Assembly: GCF_047730075.1 (NCBI RefSeq)
Contig: NZ_CP159831.1
Span: forward strand, 558,001 to 622,000
Origin: Njordibacter sp905182035
GTDB lineage: Bacteria > Pseudomonadota > Gammaproteobacteria > Pseudomonadales > Balneatricaceae
DNA: 64,000 nucleotides
Direction: 5' to 3'
Below, one piece after another: positions 24,863-33,789 of this stretch; the first letter of the stretch is position 1; every line of letters starts with the position of its first letter. The translations under genes and the position numbers were made by a program. The notes below the pieces were generated by a model. The model was not told where the DNA came from, did no database searches, and saw only the letters and a list, made by a program, of their open reading frames with translations.

Positions 24863-25663
24863 TTATTTACCTTTAAACGCAGGTGCGCGTTTTTCTACAA
24901 ATGCTTCTACACCCTCTTGTGCATCGTCTGATGACAGCAGGGCGCGGTATGTAGGCAGGTCGGCTGTTCGCATGGTTTTAAAGGCTTCCTGGATTGTGTC
25001 ACCTTCAATAGCACGCATTAATTCTTTTATTGATTGCACCGCTAGTGGTGCAGAATTGGCTAATTTTTCAGCCCAAGCTCTAGCAGCTTCCATTAGTTTC
25101 TCTTGAGGTACGACTTTGTTAACCATACCGTAGCTTGCCGCTTCTGTTGCAGACATGCGCTCGCCAATTAAAAACATTTCCATTGACTTGTTGTAGGGCA
25201 GGCGCTTTGCAAGGCGCTGTATTGCGCCAGCATCAGGGACAAGACCAAGAGGCAGTTCTGGCAAGGCAAATTCAACATTGTCGCTAGCAATCAATAAATC
25301 ACAGGCTAAGGCGAGTTCAAAGCCACCACCAATGACCAGACCATTTAGTGCGGCAATAACGGGCTTATTCAAATTCCACATTTCGGTTAGGCCAGCAAAA
25401 CCACCCGGGCCATAATCATCTTCCCACCAATTATCAGTTTGCATTTCACCGGCGTTGAGGGCTTTTAAATCCCACCCGGCACAAAAAATTCGATCGCCAG
25501 CGCCAGTAATAATACCGACGCTTAATTCAGGGTCATCACGAAGCATAACAAAGGCCTCACCAAGTTTCTGACTGATGGTAATATCAATTGCATTGGCCTT
25601 AGGGTTGTCGAGGATAATTTCAAGTATGCGACCATTACGTGTTACTTTGACCTGCTCTTGCAT
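24863..25663 (-). CDS. CaiD-like carnitinyl-CoA dehydratase (enoyl-CoA hydratase family)
   Basis: This 266-residue crotonase-family enzyme closely resembles E. coli CaiD: VTRNGRILEIILDNPKANAI, GIITGAGDRIFCAGWDLKA, GPGGFAGLTEMWNLNKPVIA, NGLVIGGGFELALACD (oxyanion hole), ALPELPLGLVPDAG and a final FVEKRAPAFKGK. It should interconvert crotonobetainyl-CoA and carnitinyl-CoA. The start is set at ATG 25663 with GGGAAG upstream; the longer frame to 25795 lacks similarity. It is the first gene of the minus-strand carnitine set, and the LysR gene diverges from its promoter region (25664-25875). Confidence 0.86.
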   Translation of the reverse strand: MQEQVKVTRNGRILEIILDNPKANAIDITISQKLGEAFVMLRDDPELSVGIITGAGDRIFCAGWDLKALNAGEMQTDNWWEDDYGPGGFAGLTEMWNLNKPVIAALNGLVIGGGFELALACDLLIASDNVEFALPELPLGLVPDAGAIQRLAKRLPYNKSMEMFLIGERMSATEAASYGMVNKVVPQEKLMEAARAWAEKLANSAPLAVQSIKELMRAIEGDTIQEAFKTMRTADLPTYRALLSSDDAQEGVEAFVEKRAPAFKGK

Positions 25664-25875
25664 TTTGCTTCCCATTAAATTCGTCATGAAGCAAACATAA
25701 TGTGGCAAACTAGTGTTATCGATTTTATGTTTTGCGACATAATAAGCACTAATTCGACACTTATGTTGAAATAGGATTTGATGATTGGGCTGCAAAAATT
25801 GGCGGGCTAATCTGTGCGAAAAATAACGGAAGTCAAAAGTAGAGTTTTCTCGTAAACTTTATGCAGGAGACCCAT

Positions 25876-26823
25876 ATGAAAACATTGAAATCTAGATTGC
25901 CTCCGTTGAAAAGTTTGCTGGCTTTTGAATCGGTTGCAAGACATCTAAGTGTTACCAAAGCAGCTGAAGAGTCTTGTGTTAGCCGTGAAGCGATTAGCAG
26001 GCAGATTCGCGTTCTTGAAGAGTATTTAGGGGTTAAGTTATTTGACCGTTTACATCGAGCGATGAGTTTGACGAAGTCAGGTAAGGATTTTCAAATAACG
26101 ATTAACGAGAGTTTGGAGAGTATCGCTGAAGTTTCAGGCAGGATTAAAAAAGATGTTCAACCACTAAAGATTTCAATAGCATCAACTATCGCTATCTCTT
26201 CGTTTTGGTTTACTCCACGACTCATGAAGTATAAAGCACTATTTCCTGAGGCGGAGTTTCGGGTAGCAGTGTCTGATCAACCTTGTGATATGGTGGCGGA
26301 TAAGATTAATATTGGTTTTCGTTATGGGGAGGGTAACTGGCCGGGACTGGCTTCAATAAAATTATTCGAAATTAATTCATTTCCGGTCTGTACGACCGAA
26401 TACCTAAAGAACGCACAGCCTATTCGTTCAGCAACTGATTTACTTGATCATGCGTTGATTAATCTTAACGGTGATTTTCACGCGGACGAGGATTGGGATT
26501 GGTGGTTAAGAGGGCATGGTGTAACCATGTCCTCATCTTTCAAAACATTAGACTTCGATAGCTATGCGAACGTTATCCAGGTTGCATTAGATGGCCAAGG
26601 TATAGCCTTGGGTTATAGTGGTTTGGTCACAGATTTACTGGCGAATAAAAAACTCGTGCAACCGTTGAATATGTCCCTGTCTAAAAACAGAGCAGTTTAT
26701 CTTGTTTATCCCAATGGGGTTGAACTGTCGCAACAAGCAGGAAATTTTATTGATTGGGTATTAGAAGACTCAGCGTTGTCCAATAAACGTTCCGATCGAT
26801 CTGAGCCACCAACTTTAATTTGA
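25876..26823 (+). CDS. LysR-family (GcvA-like) transcriptional regulator
   Basis: This 315-residue LTTR begins KSRLPPLKSLLAFESVARHL, then a helix-turn-helix (SVTKAAEESCVSREAISRQIRVLE) and YLGVKLFDRLHRAMSLT. Its type II periplasmic-binding-like effector domain has the GcvA-subgroup feature FRYGEGNWPGL. The start is ATG 25876, with CAGGAG just upstream; ATG 25861 is also in frame. It diverges from the CaiD-like gene across about 210 bp, the usual layout for a regulator of the adjacent operon; the effector is unknown. Confidence 0.88.
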   Translation: MKTLKSRLPPLKSLLAFESVARHLSVTKAAEESCVSREAISRQIRVLEEYLGVKLFDRLHRAMSLTKSGKDFQITINESLESIAEVSGRIKKDVQPLKISIASTIAISSFWFTPRLMKYKALFPEAEFRVAVSDQPCDMVADKINIGFRYGEGNWPGLASIKLFEINSFPVCTTEYLKNAQPIRSATDLLDHALINLNGDFHADEDWDWWLRGHGVTMSSSFKTLDFDSYANVIQVALDGQGIALGYSGLVTDLLANKKLVQPLNMSLSKNRAVYLVYPNGVELSQQAGNFIDWVLEDSALSNKRSDRSEPPTLI

Positions 26824-26978
26824 TTTTTTATACCCCTTTTTACAAATATTCCTATCTGGAATATGTTTGCGTTTATCGAAAATTTTATAGTTATGTCGAA
26901 AAGCTGAAATACGGCCGTTTGAAATTCTCAGATTATCACCTAATCATATAAATTTTTTGAAGCAATCAGAGAGAGCAA

Positions 26979-29099
26979 ATGGCGCTAACACGTTCAGAGA
27001 CTATAGCTAGGCTTTTTTCACCAAAAACTATTGCATTTATTGGTGGTTCTATAGCAGAAATGTCAATTAAACGTTGTCAGGACATGGGCTTCCAAGGGGA
27101 AATCTGGCCAGTGCATCCAACGAGGGCATTTATTGCTGGGTATAAATGTTATGCCGCGGTTAAGGATTTGCCCTCAGCACCAGATGCGGCTTATATCGGC
27201 GTTAATAAAGAAATTACGGTACAAGTTGTTCAACAACTATCTAAACTTGGTGCCGGTGGGTGCGTTTGTTATGCCGCTGGGTTTGGTGAAATCGGTGAAG
27301 AAGGTCAGCTAATAGAGAATCAGCTCATTGCTGCTGCTGGCGATATGCCATTAGTTGGGCCTAATTGTTTTGGTTTTGTGAATTATTTGGATAAATGTGC
27401 ACTGTGGCCATATTTATTTGGTAATTATCCAACCACAGTTGAAAGCGGTGTCGCGATTATTTCTCAAAGCGGTAATATTGCCATGAATATTACTATGAAT
27501 GATCGCTCGGTAAATTTTACCCATGTGATAGCAACGGGTAATCAATCGGTATTGGGTGCTGGGGATTATATCGATGCATTATTGTTGGATGACCGGGTTA
27601 ATGTTATTGGTATGTATATTGAAGGCCTTGATAATATTGAAGTATTCAGTCGTGTTGCTGAAAAAGCAGTACGTAAAGGCGTGCCTATTGTTGTGTTGAA
27701 AGTAGGTAAAACAGATGCGAGTGCACGTCAGACTGTCAGTCATACCAGCACACTTGCTGGCTCAGATTCGCTTTATAGTGCCTTATTTGAACGCCTAGGT
27801 GTGATAAGGGTCGATTCTTTGAGTCGTTTGCTAGAGACAGTGAAAATCTTAAATATTGCCAAACCTATTAGCGGGCGCAATATTTTTAGTTTGTCATGTT
27901 CTGGCGGTGAAGCAGCCATAATTGCTGATTTAGTGCCTGAATATCAACTGGAAATGCGGGCGTTTTCCGCCCCCCAAATTGCAGAGTTGGAAGATGAGTT
28001 GCCGAGCTATGTCACTATTTCCAACCCGTTTGATTACAACACCTCGATATGGGGTGATAAAGCAGCTCAGGAACGTTGCTTTACCGCCTCGATGAAAGGC
28101 GACCATGATGCAGCTATACTGATTTATGACCATCCTACGGTTACAAGTGATGCAGTGGCTGAGGAAGTGGCTGAATGGAATATGGCTTTGGATGCCTTTA
28201 TTGCTGCACACAAAACAACAGGCAAGCCCGCTTTTGTAATTTCTACTATTAGCGAATTGCTACCGGTAGAATTGCGTGATTATCTTATTGATAATGGCGT
28301 TGTGCCATTACAAGGTCTCGATGATGGTTTGTTTGCCTATTCTGCTGCAGCTAAATATGCAGAATTTAGAGCAACTCGATTATCGCAACTTACTTTACCT
28401 AGAGTCTCAACGTCCCAATATGGGGCTGATGTTGCTACCCAGACGTTTGATGAATGGGTCAGTAAGTCTAGTCTTAAAGCATTTGGTCTGCCGGTTCCAG
28501 TTGGAGCAGTAGGTCATGCTGAAGAAGTCTCGGCCATTGCTGCTGGAATTGGCTTTCCTGTAGTGTTAAAAGCGGTTGGCACTAGTTTTCTACATAAATC
28601 AGATTTGGGCGCCGTAAAACTCAACTTAAAATCCCTTGAAGAAGTTGAAGAGGCTGCAAGAGAGGTGAGTGTATCTGTAGCCAAAAGCGGACAAAATGTA
28701 GAGACTTTTCTCGTTGAATCAATGGTTCACGATGCCGTTGCTGAATTGATTGTTGGGGTTAATCGCGACAGTCAATTTGGGCTGGCATTAGTTATTGGGG
28801 CAGGTGGGATACTGGTTGAATTGCTAAATGACAGTTGCAGTTTGTTATTGCCGACAGATAAGCAAGCGGTTGAACGTGCGCTTGATTCGTTAATGGTGAT
28901 GAGGATGTTAAAGGGTTTTCGCGGCCAGAAGATAGGTGATATCAACGCCCTTGTTGATGCCATACTCGCGATTGCTGATTATGCAGAGGCCCATTGGGAC
29001 AACTTGCTAGAGCTGGATATAAATCCATTACTGGTGCTTCCACAAGGGCAAGGTGTAGTCGCAGCGGATGCATTAGTCATTGTTGCCAATCGGCCTTAG
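26979..29099 (+). CDS. ADP-forming-type acyl-CoA synthetase (acetate-CoA ligase family)
   Basis: This 706-residue single-chain NDP-forming acyl-CoA synthetase has a CoA-binding Rossmann domain first (LFSPKTIAFIGGS), then succinyl-CoA-ligase-like domains with the phospho-histidine loop (QTVSHTSTLAGSD), and a C-terminal ATP-grasp domain (FDEWVSKSSLKAFGLPVPVG; FPVVLKAVGTSFLHKSDLGA; DINPLLVLPQG). It activates an acid to its CoA thioester, or runs in reverse to recover ATP. No CaiB/CaiC is present in the window, so this enzyme may supply the CoA activation step for betaine-type acids. The start ATG is preceded by AGAGAG. The gene stands between the LysR and GlxA-like regulators. Confidence 0.87.
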   Translation: MALTRSETIARLFSPKTIAFIGGSIAEMSIKRCQDMGFQGEIWPVHPTRAFIAGYKCYAAVKDLPSAPDAAYIGVNKEITVQVVQQLSKLGAGGCVCYAAGFGEIGEEGQLIENQLIAAAGDMPLVGPNCFGFVNYLDKCALWPYLFGNYPTTVESGVAIISQSGNIAMNITMNDRSVNFTHVIATGNQSVLGAGDYIDALLLDDRVNVIGMYIEGLDNIEVFSRVAEKAVRKGVPIVVLKVGKTDASARQTVSHTSTLAGSDSLYSALFERLGVIRVDSLSRLLETVKILNIAKPISGRNIFSLSCSGGEAAIIADLVPEYQLEMRAFSAPQIAELEDELPSYVTISNPFDYNTSIWGDKAAQERCFTASMKGDHDAAILIYDHPTVTSDAVAEEVAEWNMALDAFIAAHKTTGKPAFVISTISELLPVELRDYLIDNGVVPLQGLDDGLFAYSAAAKYAEFRATRLSQLTLPRVSTSQYGADVATQTFDEWVSKSSLKAFGLPVPVGAVGHAEEVSAIAAGIGFPVVLKAVGTSFLHKSDLGAVKLNLKSLEEVEEAAREVSVSVAKSGQNVETFLVESMVHDAVAELIVGVNRDSQFGLALVIGAGGILVELLNDSCSLLLPTDKQAVERALDSLMVMRMLKGFRGQKIGDINALVDAILAIADYAEAHWDNLLELDINPLLVLPQGQGVVAADALVIVANRP

Positions 29100-29459
29100 C
29101 CATAGCAATGATTGATGAAGTTATTACAACAATTTTGATAAAGTCAGCGCGGGGTTTGTTAACCTATTTTAGGCCCCATCTTAGAGAAATTTTCTCCATA
29201 AAGTAATAATATCGTCGAATTTATTGTATAGTTGGCGAAATAGTTTTATTTGTTAGTGGTTTGGATTAATAACCTAGCATCACAGTGAAGTAAGTTTGGA
29301 ATGGCCATTTATAGGTTAAATCAGCGCTTGTTTATGTATGTAACAACAGAATAGTAGTGCATGAACCCATATGTTTTAGAATATGAAATGACTTTGGATC
29401 AAATGTTAGATGTCATCGAAAAGCTGCCGTAATTACATATAAGTTATTGGGAGGGGTCC
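29100..29459. other. 360-bp gap upstream of the GlxA-like regulator
   Basis: AT-rich intergenic DNA. A tiny frame (29361-29432, 23 codons starting MNPYVLEYEMTLDQ) lies in it without a convincing ribosome-binding site. No hairpin, RNA gene or repeat stood out. It probably holds the promoter of the regulator; a GGGAGGGG ribosome-binding stretch sits just before its ATG. Confidence 0.4.
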
Positions 29460-30500
29460 ATGATTTATGAAAACATCTCGAACGAATGCCGTACTTTCGC
29501 TATTCTTTTGACATCAAAGTTTAGTTTATTTACGCTGACTTCTCTTATTGATCCTATACGGATTGCTAACAATTGTAGTGGAAAGACATTGTATCAATGG
29601 GAATTTCTATCTGCCGAAGGTGGTGGTGTTGTTTCATCTGATGAAATCACTGTGCAGACTAAGGCGATATCCACTGTTGATACTCATTGGGATACGGTTT
29701 TTGTTTGTAGTGGCTGGAATGCTGAGCATTATGATAATCCGGAAGTTCTGCATTGGCTCCAGGCAATGGCTCGGACAGGTATTATTATTGGTGCTGTTGA
29801 GATGGGTTCCTATATTCTTGCTAGGGCAAATTTATTGTCTGGTTATTCTGCAACTATTCATTGGCATTGTGTAAATGCATTTCAAGAACGCTATCCTGAA
29901 GTTGATATTCAGGAGCAGGTTTTTGTCGCCGACAGAAAAAGAATCACCTGTGCAGGTGGTACGTCATGTTCGGATATGATGTTGCATGATATTGCTTCAA
30001 ATCATGGCAAGACGCTGGCTTGTGATGTAGCAGATCACATGGTTAGTGCTGAGACTAGGCCTTCGACGGCGCAACAAAAGAGAGCGCAGTCGCGCACACA
30101 ATTAAACGTGCCACTATTCTTGAATGAAGCGATTGAACTCATGGGCCATAATGTTGAAGAGCCGATCACGATTCCAGAAATATCGACATTGTTGGGGCTT
30201 TCCCAACGAAAACTGGAAAGACTGTTCGATCGATACTTTTGTTGTTCAGCGGTCACTTTTTACAAAGCACTAAGATTGCATCGTGCTCGTGCTTTATTAA
30301 CGCAAACGAATATGCCTGTGATTGATATTTGTGTGGCCACAGGCTTCAATAGCTCGTCCTATTTTAGTAAGGCTTATCGAGATCTTTTTGGCATATGCCC
30401 AAGTGATCATCGCAGAGCATGGCCTGATACCAAAATACTGCCAGAATGGCCGGAGTTAATTACTAGCTTCCGAAATAATGCTGTACTGAGTAGGGCTTAG
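29460..30500 (+). CDS. GlxA/CdhR-type AraC-family regulator with GATase1-like domain
   Basis: This 346-residue protein has an N-terminal DJ-1/GATase1-like domain (residues about 10-185; TVFVCSGWNAEHYD, VEMGSYILARANLLSGYSAT). The nucleophile position reads E-M-G instead of Cys, so it is a sensor and not an enzyme. The C-terminal AraC helix-turn-helix pair (about 225-325) carries LLGLSQRKLERLFDRYF and ATGFNSSSYFSKAYRDLFG. This architecture is shared with CdhR and GbdR, regulators of carnitine and glycine betaine catabolism in Pseudomonas, which matches the metabolic genes around it. The best candidate effector is carnitine or betaine. Confidence 0.86.
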   Translation: MIYENISNECRTFAILLTSKFSLFTLTSLIDPIRIANNCSGKTLYQWEFLSAEGGGVVSSDEITVQTKAISTVDTHWDTVFVCSGWNAEHYDNPEVLHWLQAMARTGIIIGAVEMGSYILARANLLSGYSATIHWHCVNAFQERYPEVDIQEQVFVADRKRITCAGGTSCSDMMLHDIASNHGKTLACDVADHMVSAETRPSTAQQKRAQSRTQLNVPLFLNEAIELMGHNVEEPITIPEISTLLGLSQRKLERLFDRYFCCSAVTFYKALRLHRARALLTQTNMPVIDICVATGFNSSSYFSKAYRDLFGICPSDHRRAWPDTKILPEWPELITSFRNNAVLSRA

Positions 30501-30789
30501 TCTCAGCATGTCAGGACTGCCCTTCTCACTGCATATATCAACTGTCATGCCAAGACCTATGCATTGTTTCTAATGCTGTGGCCAGATGTACTTGACCACT
30601 GCCACCTGACGTAACTTGTAAGTGACGTTGTGGTTACGGCTCACGAATTGTTTTTTTGGATAACCTGTGAGTGCTTTCTTAATAGCTCATTATAAAAGAG
30701 GCTAATGGCTTTAAATGCATCATCGGTGGTATTAACACTGAAATCTCATTATATAAAGCAGATATTTATCAATTTGGAGATTCATCTAG

Positions 30790-32094
30790 ATGACTATAAC
30801 CCAGCAGTTAATTACGCTAATTCGTAATAAAGCGGTTAGTGACGGTGATTTACAGCGAGCTGCATTTTTTACTCTGGATGCGATTGCCAATACGCTGGCT
30901 GGGCGCAATAGTGAACCAGGTAAAAAATTGCTGACATGGGCGGCCAGTCAAGGATGTGATGCAGGTCGCAAAGCGTTGGTGGCGGGAAGTTTAACGCACA
31001 TTTTGGAAACTGACGATTTACATCGCGCTTCAGTAACCCACCCTGGTTGTGTTGTGGTACCTGCAGTTCTTGCTTTGGCAGAACGTGAATCCAGTAATGG
31101 TCGAGAAATACTGTTAGCGGTTTTGCAGGGCTTTGAAGCAATGTGCCGGATAGGTATGGCCGTCGGTCCTGCCCATTATCGCATCTGGCATAATACAGCG
31201 ACTTGTGGCCCTTTTGGCTCAGCTATGGCGGCAGCGTGTTTATTGAAACTCAGTGATGAGCGGGCGATGTACGCCTTAGGCAATGCTGGAACGCAGTCTT
31301 CAGGGTTCTGGGAGTTTCTTGAAACTGGGGCTATGAGCAAACATTTGCATGCTGGGCGGGCCGCTGAAGCAGGCATTGTTGCTGCTGATTTGGCGTTGTT
31401 GGACTTTACTGGTCCACCTCAGGTACTTGAAGGCGACAAAGGCTTTTTCAAGGCGACTTGCGAGGATGCCATGCCTGAGTTGGTGACAGCAGAACCCAAT
31501 TTGCCATGGCAGCTATCTAATACTTCAATTAAACCCTGGCCTTGTTGCCGGCATACTCATCCGGCTATTGATGCTGCCTTGGAATTACATGGGCTATTAC
31601 AGGGTAAAGAGGTTGAGACTGTACATATCGATACCTATCAAGCAGCGATGGATGTGTGTGATAGGCCACAACCTGATAGTGAATATGCCGCTAAATTCTC
31701 GCTCTACCATTGTGTTGCTGCCGCATTAGATGCGGGGGAAGTGGTTTTTGACTCTTTTTCAGAGACTAGCCGTAGCCGTTTAAAATCGTTGCGGGAGCGT
31801 ATCACTGCTGTAGTGGCCAATGATTATGACTCAAATTATCCTGTAACGTGGGGCTCGGCGGTGACTGTAGTGACCTGTTGTGGAGAGCGGTTTTCAGCTC
31901 AGCGGCAGGGGGCTAAAGGAGATCCTGAATTAGCGCTTAGCGATGATGAAATGATAGGCAAGGCAAAAATGCTGTTGGCCCATGCTGGTTTGAACAATGA
32001 GACGGCGCAACAAATTATTAATGCAGTACTAGGGTTGCCAAAGACTAATGCGTCTCCTGCAGTGGTTAAACAGGTGATTGCTTATTTACGTTAG
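30790..32094 (+). CDS. MmgE/PrpD family protein
   Basis: This 434-residue member of the MmgE/PrpD fold family includes 2-methylcitrate dehydratase, cis-aconitate decarboxylase and epimerases. Signatures: FTLDAIANTLAGRNSEPGKK, GSLTHILETDDLHRASVTHPG, LLAVLQGFEAMCRIGMAVGP, SSGFWEFLETGAMSKHLHAGR and NTSIKPWPCCRHTHPAIDAA. No prp operon surrounds it, so it probably dehydrates or isomerises a different hydroxy acid in this catabolic block. GGAG lies ahead of the ATG. A 5' end of a dehydratase gene follows at 32134 as if it once belonged to the same operon. Confidence 0.85.
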   Translation: MTITQQLITLIRNKAVSDGDLQRAAFFTLDAIANTLAGRNSEPGKKLLTWAASQGCDAGRKALVAGSLTHILETDDLHRASVTHPGCVVVPAVLALAERESSNGREILLAVLQGFEAMCRIGMAVGPAHYRIWHNTATCGPFGSAMAAACLLKLSDERAMYALGNAGTQSSGFWEFLETGAMSKHLHAGRAAEAGIVAADLALLDFTGPPQVLEGDKGFFKATCEDAMPELVTAEPNLPWQLSNTSIKPWPCCRHTHPAIDAALELHGLLQGKEVETVHIDTYQAAMDVCDRPQPDSEYAAKFSLYHCVAAALDAGEVVFDSFSETSRSRLKSLRERITAVVANDYDSNYPVTWGSAVTVVTCCGERFSAQRQGAKGDPELALSDDEMIGKAKMLLAHAGLNNETAQQIINAVLGLPKTNASPAVVKQVIAYLR

Positions 32095-32133
32095 TGATCA
32101 GCCTATTTATGTTTTTGAGCGGAGAAAGTAATA

Positions 32134-32235
32134 GTGGATACTGAAGTATTACACAATTGGCTGGGGCGCGATGAACAACGCCAGCGAGCCAAAGCACAAA
32201 CGCTGAACTATCATCTTTGTAATACTAATGATTAA
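32134..32235 (+). pseudogene. Truncated N-terminus resembling MaoC / FAS1-like dehydratase
   Basis: A strong ribosome-binding site (GGAGAAAG at 32121-32128) is followed by GTG 32134 and 33 codons, starting with DTEVLHNWLGRDEQRQR, then TAA. A 'WIGR-E' opening of this sort is typical of N-terminal hotdog domains in MaoC-type mesaconyl-CoA hydratases / FAS1-like dehydratases, which are about ten times longer. The piece therefore looks like the start of a gene whose remainder was lost. It follows the MmgE/PrpD gene by 39 bp and lies just before the convergent tautomerase gene. Family assignment is tentative; a genuine micro-ORF cannot be excluded. Confidence 0.35.
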
Positions 32236-32256
32236 AGTCAGGGGATGTTCTATTGA

Positions 32257-32448
32257 TTATTTATCTAAATCACCTTGTAGCACGCCATTTCTACCCCAGT
32301 CATCATCCTTGAGATCCTGAAATATAATCATTACGCCTTCTCCAGGAACACCATAAACATCAACAAAAGCCTCAGTGATTTTTTTCATCACTTCAGTTTT
32401 TTGTTGTTTTGTTCTACCAGCAATTTGCTGAATTGTTATAACAGGCAT
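32257..32448 (-). CDS. 4-oxalocrotonate tautomerase family protein
   Basis: This 63-residue subunit has the exact length of the 4-OT family. Pro follows the initiator Met (MPVITIQQIAGRTKQQKTEV), so after Met removal Pro1 would be the catalytic base; a conserved Arg appears in the AGRT stretch. The family tautomerises enols to ketones, or dehalogenates. It is the downstream gene of a two-gene minus-strand unit with the acyl-CoA dehydrogenase (84 bp gap). Confidence 0.83.
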   Translation of the reverse strand: MPVITIQQIAGRTKQQKTEVMKKITEAFVDVYGVPGEGVMIIFQDLKDDDWGRNGVLQGDLDK

Positions 32449-32532
32449 AACTATGACCTCTATAAAACGTAAATTATGCTCAAGTCAGCAACCACTGCTG
32501 GCTTAGTTTAAATAGACCCAAAACACCCACTA

Positions 32533-33693
32533 TTATGCTTCGTAGGGCCGTAACAACGAACGAGAAATAATATGCCTCTGAATTTCAGAAGTACCATCCC
32601 AAATACGTTCGAGACGAGAGTCCCGCCACAAACGTTCTATTGGCATTTCCTCCATCAACCCAGCACCACCAAATATCTGTACCGTATGATCAGCAGCACG
32701 GGATACCAATTCGGAGGCAAATAGCTTCGCCATCGCTGCATCCTCTGGTTGCATAATACCATTATCAGCTTTCTGGCAAGCATGCATCACTAACAGGTCT
32801 GCAGCTTGTAATTCTGTAGCCATGTCTGCCAGTTTAAAAGAAGTGCCTTGAAAAGCACCAATGGGTTTTCCAAACTGTTTACGCGTTGCCGCCCACTCGG
32901 TAGCAAGATTCAACAAACGTTCTGTTTTACCGCAGCTTTGTGCACCAACCCATACCCGGCCCATGCCTAACCACTGATCAGCCAGCTCGAAACCTTTGCC
33001 TTCTTCTCCAAGAATCTGACTTTTATGTACTCGACATTGATCAAAATTTAGTTCATAAGTTCGGTAAGCACGTTGGGCTGCACAAAGTGGTCCCAAATTC
33101 ATACTAAACCCTTTCTCATCACAATCCACCAAAAAGGCAGTAACGCGTTTACGTGGACCCCTGGGCGTTTCATTCATACCAGTAGTAGCAAATACAATTG
33201 CAAAATCTGGCGCACAGGGGCTACTAATATAATGTTTATTACCAGTAATCACGTAATCATCACCATCTGCTACGGCTCGGGTAGCCATAGACATAATATC
33301 AGAACCGGCACCTGGCTCGGTTAAAGCAAAGCACTCATGTTTTTCACCACTAACACAGGCGTTGAGGTATTTTTCTATTTGATCGCCCTCACAGGCCATC
33401 AGCAGTTCAGTAGGTCGTGCAATATTACCTCCTAAACCATAGCTTGCTTTACCTAGTTCGCGCTCCATTAAGCCCAAAGTCGTATAATCAAGCCCTCCAC
33501 CACCCACGGATTCAGGCAGATTTGCAGCAAAGAAGCCCATTTCAAGAGCACGTTTTTTAATCTGTTCACAAAGCTCAGGCGGCACTAACCCAGCACGGTC
33601 AACTTCAGCTTCATGTGGGTAGACTTCTTGCTCAAGAAACGCGCCTAAAGAATTAAGAAGCATTTGTTGTTCTTCAGTCATTTGAAAATTCAT
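32533..33693 (-). CDS. Acyl-CoA dehydrogenase (candidate for betaine-CoA esters)
   Basis: This 386-residue flavoenzyme introduces a 2,3 double bond into an acyl-CoA. FAD and substrate motifs: CFALTEPGAGSDIMSMATRA, VITGNKHYISSPCAPDFAIV, ATRKQFGKPIGAFQGTSFKL, QIFGGAGLMEEMPIERLWRD. The usual catalytic position near the end reads W-D-G-T-S-E-I-Q-R, with Asp (about residue 366) where medium-chain enzymes have Glu; other family members share this. ATG 33693 (NFQMTEEQ) or 33702 is the start. With the CaiD-like enzyme nearby, gamma-butyrobetainyl-CoA is an attractive substrate, but this is inference. Confidence 0.87.
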   Translation of the reverse strand: MNFQMTEEQQMLLNSLGAFLEQEVYPHEAEVDRAGLVPPELCEQIKKRALEMGFFAANLPESVGGGGLDYTTLGLMERELGKASYGLGGNIARPTELLMACEGDQIEKYLNACVSGEKHECFALTEPGAGSDIMSMATRAVADGDDYVITGNKHYISSPCAPDFAIVFATTGMNETPRGPRKRVTAFLVDCDEKGFSMNLGPLCAAQRAYRTYELNFDQCRVHKSQILGEEGKGFELADQWLGMGRVWVGAQSCGKTERLLNLATEWAATRKQFGKPIGAFQGTSFKLADMATELQAADLLVMHACQKADNGIMQPEDAAMAKLFASELVSRAADHTVQIFGGAGLMEEMPIERLWRDSRLERIWDGTSEIQRHIISRSLLRPYEA

Positions 33694-33789
33694 TGGTGTC
33701 ACTCATATTGATAATTGTTATTCGATTATGATTACGAATTTTGATTATCAAAACCTGTAATAATTCGACTAGAGTGATGATTATTCGCC

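Noticed and set aside
29361..29432. 23-codon micro-ORF upstream of the GlxA-like regulator
   Set aside because: No good ribosome-binding site and no reason beyond openness to call it; mentioned only as content of the gap.
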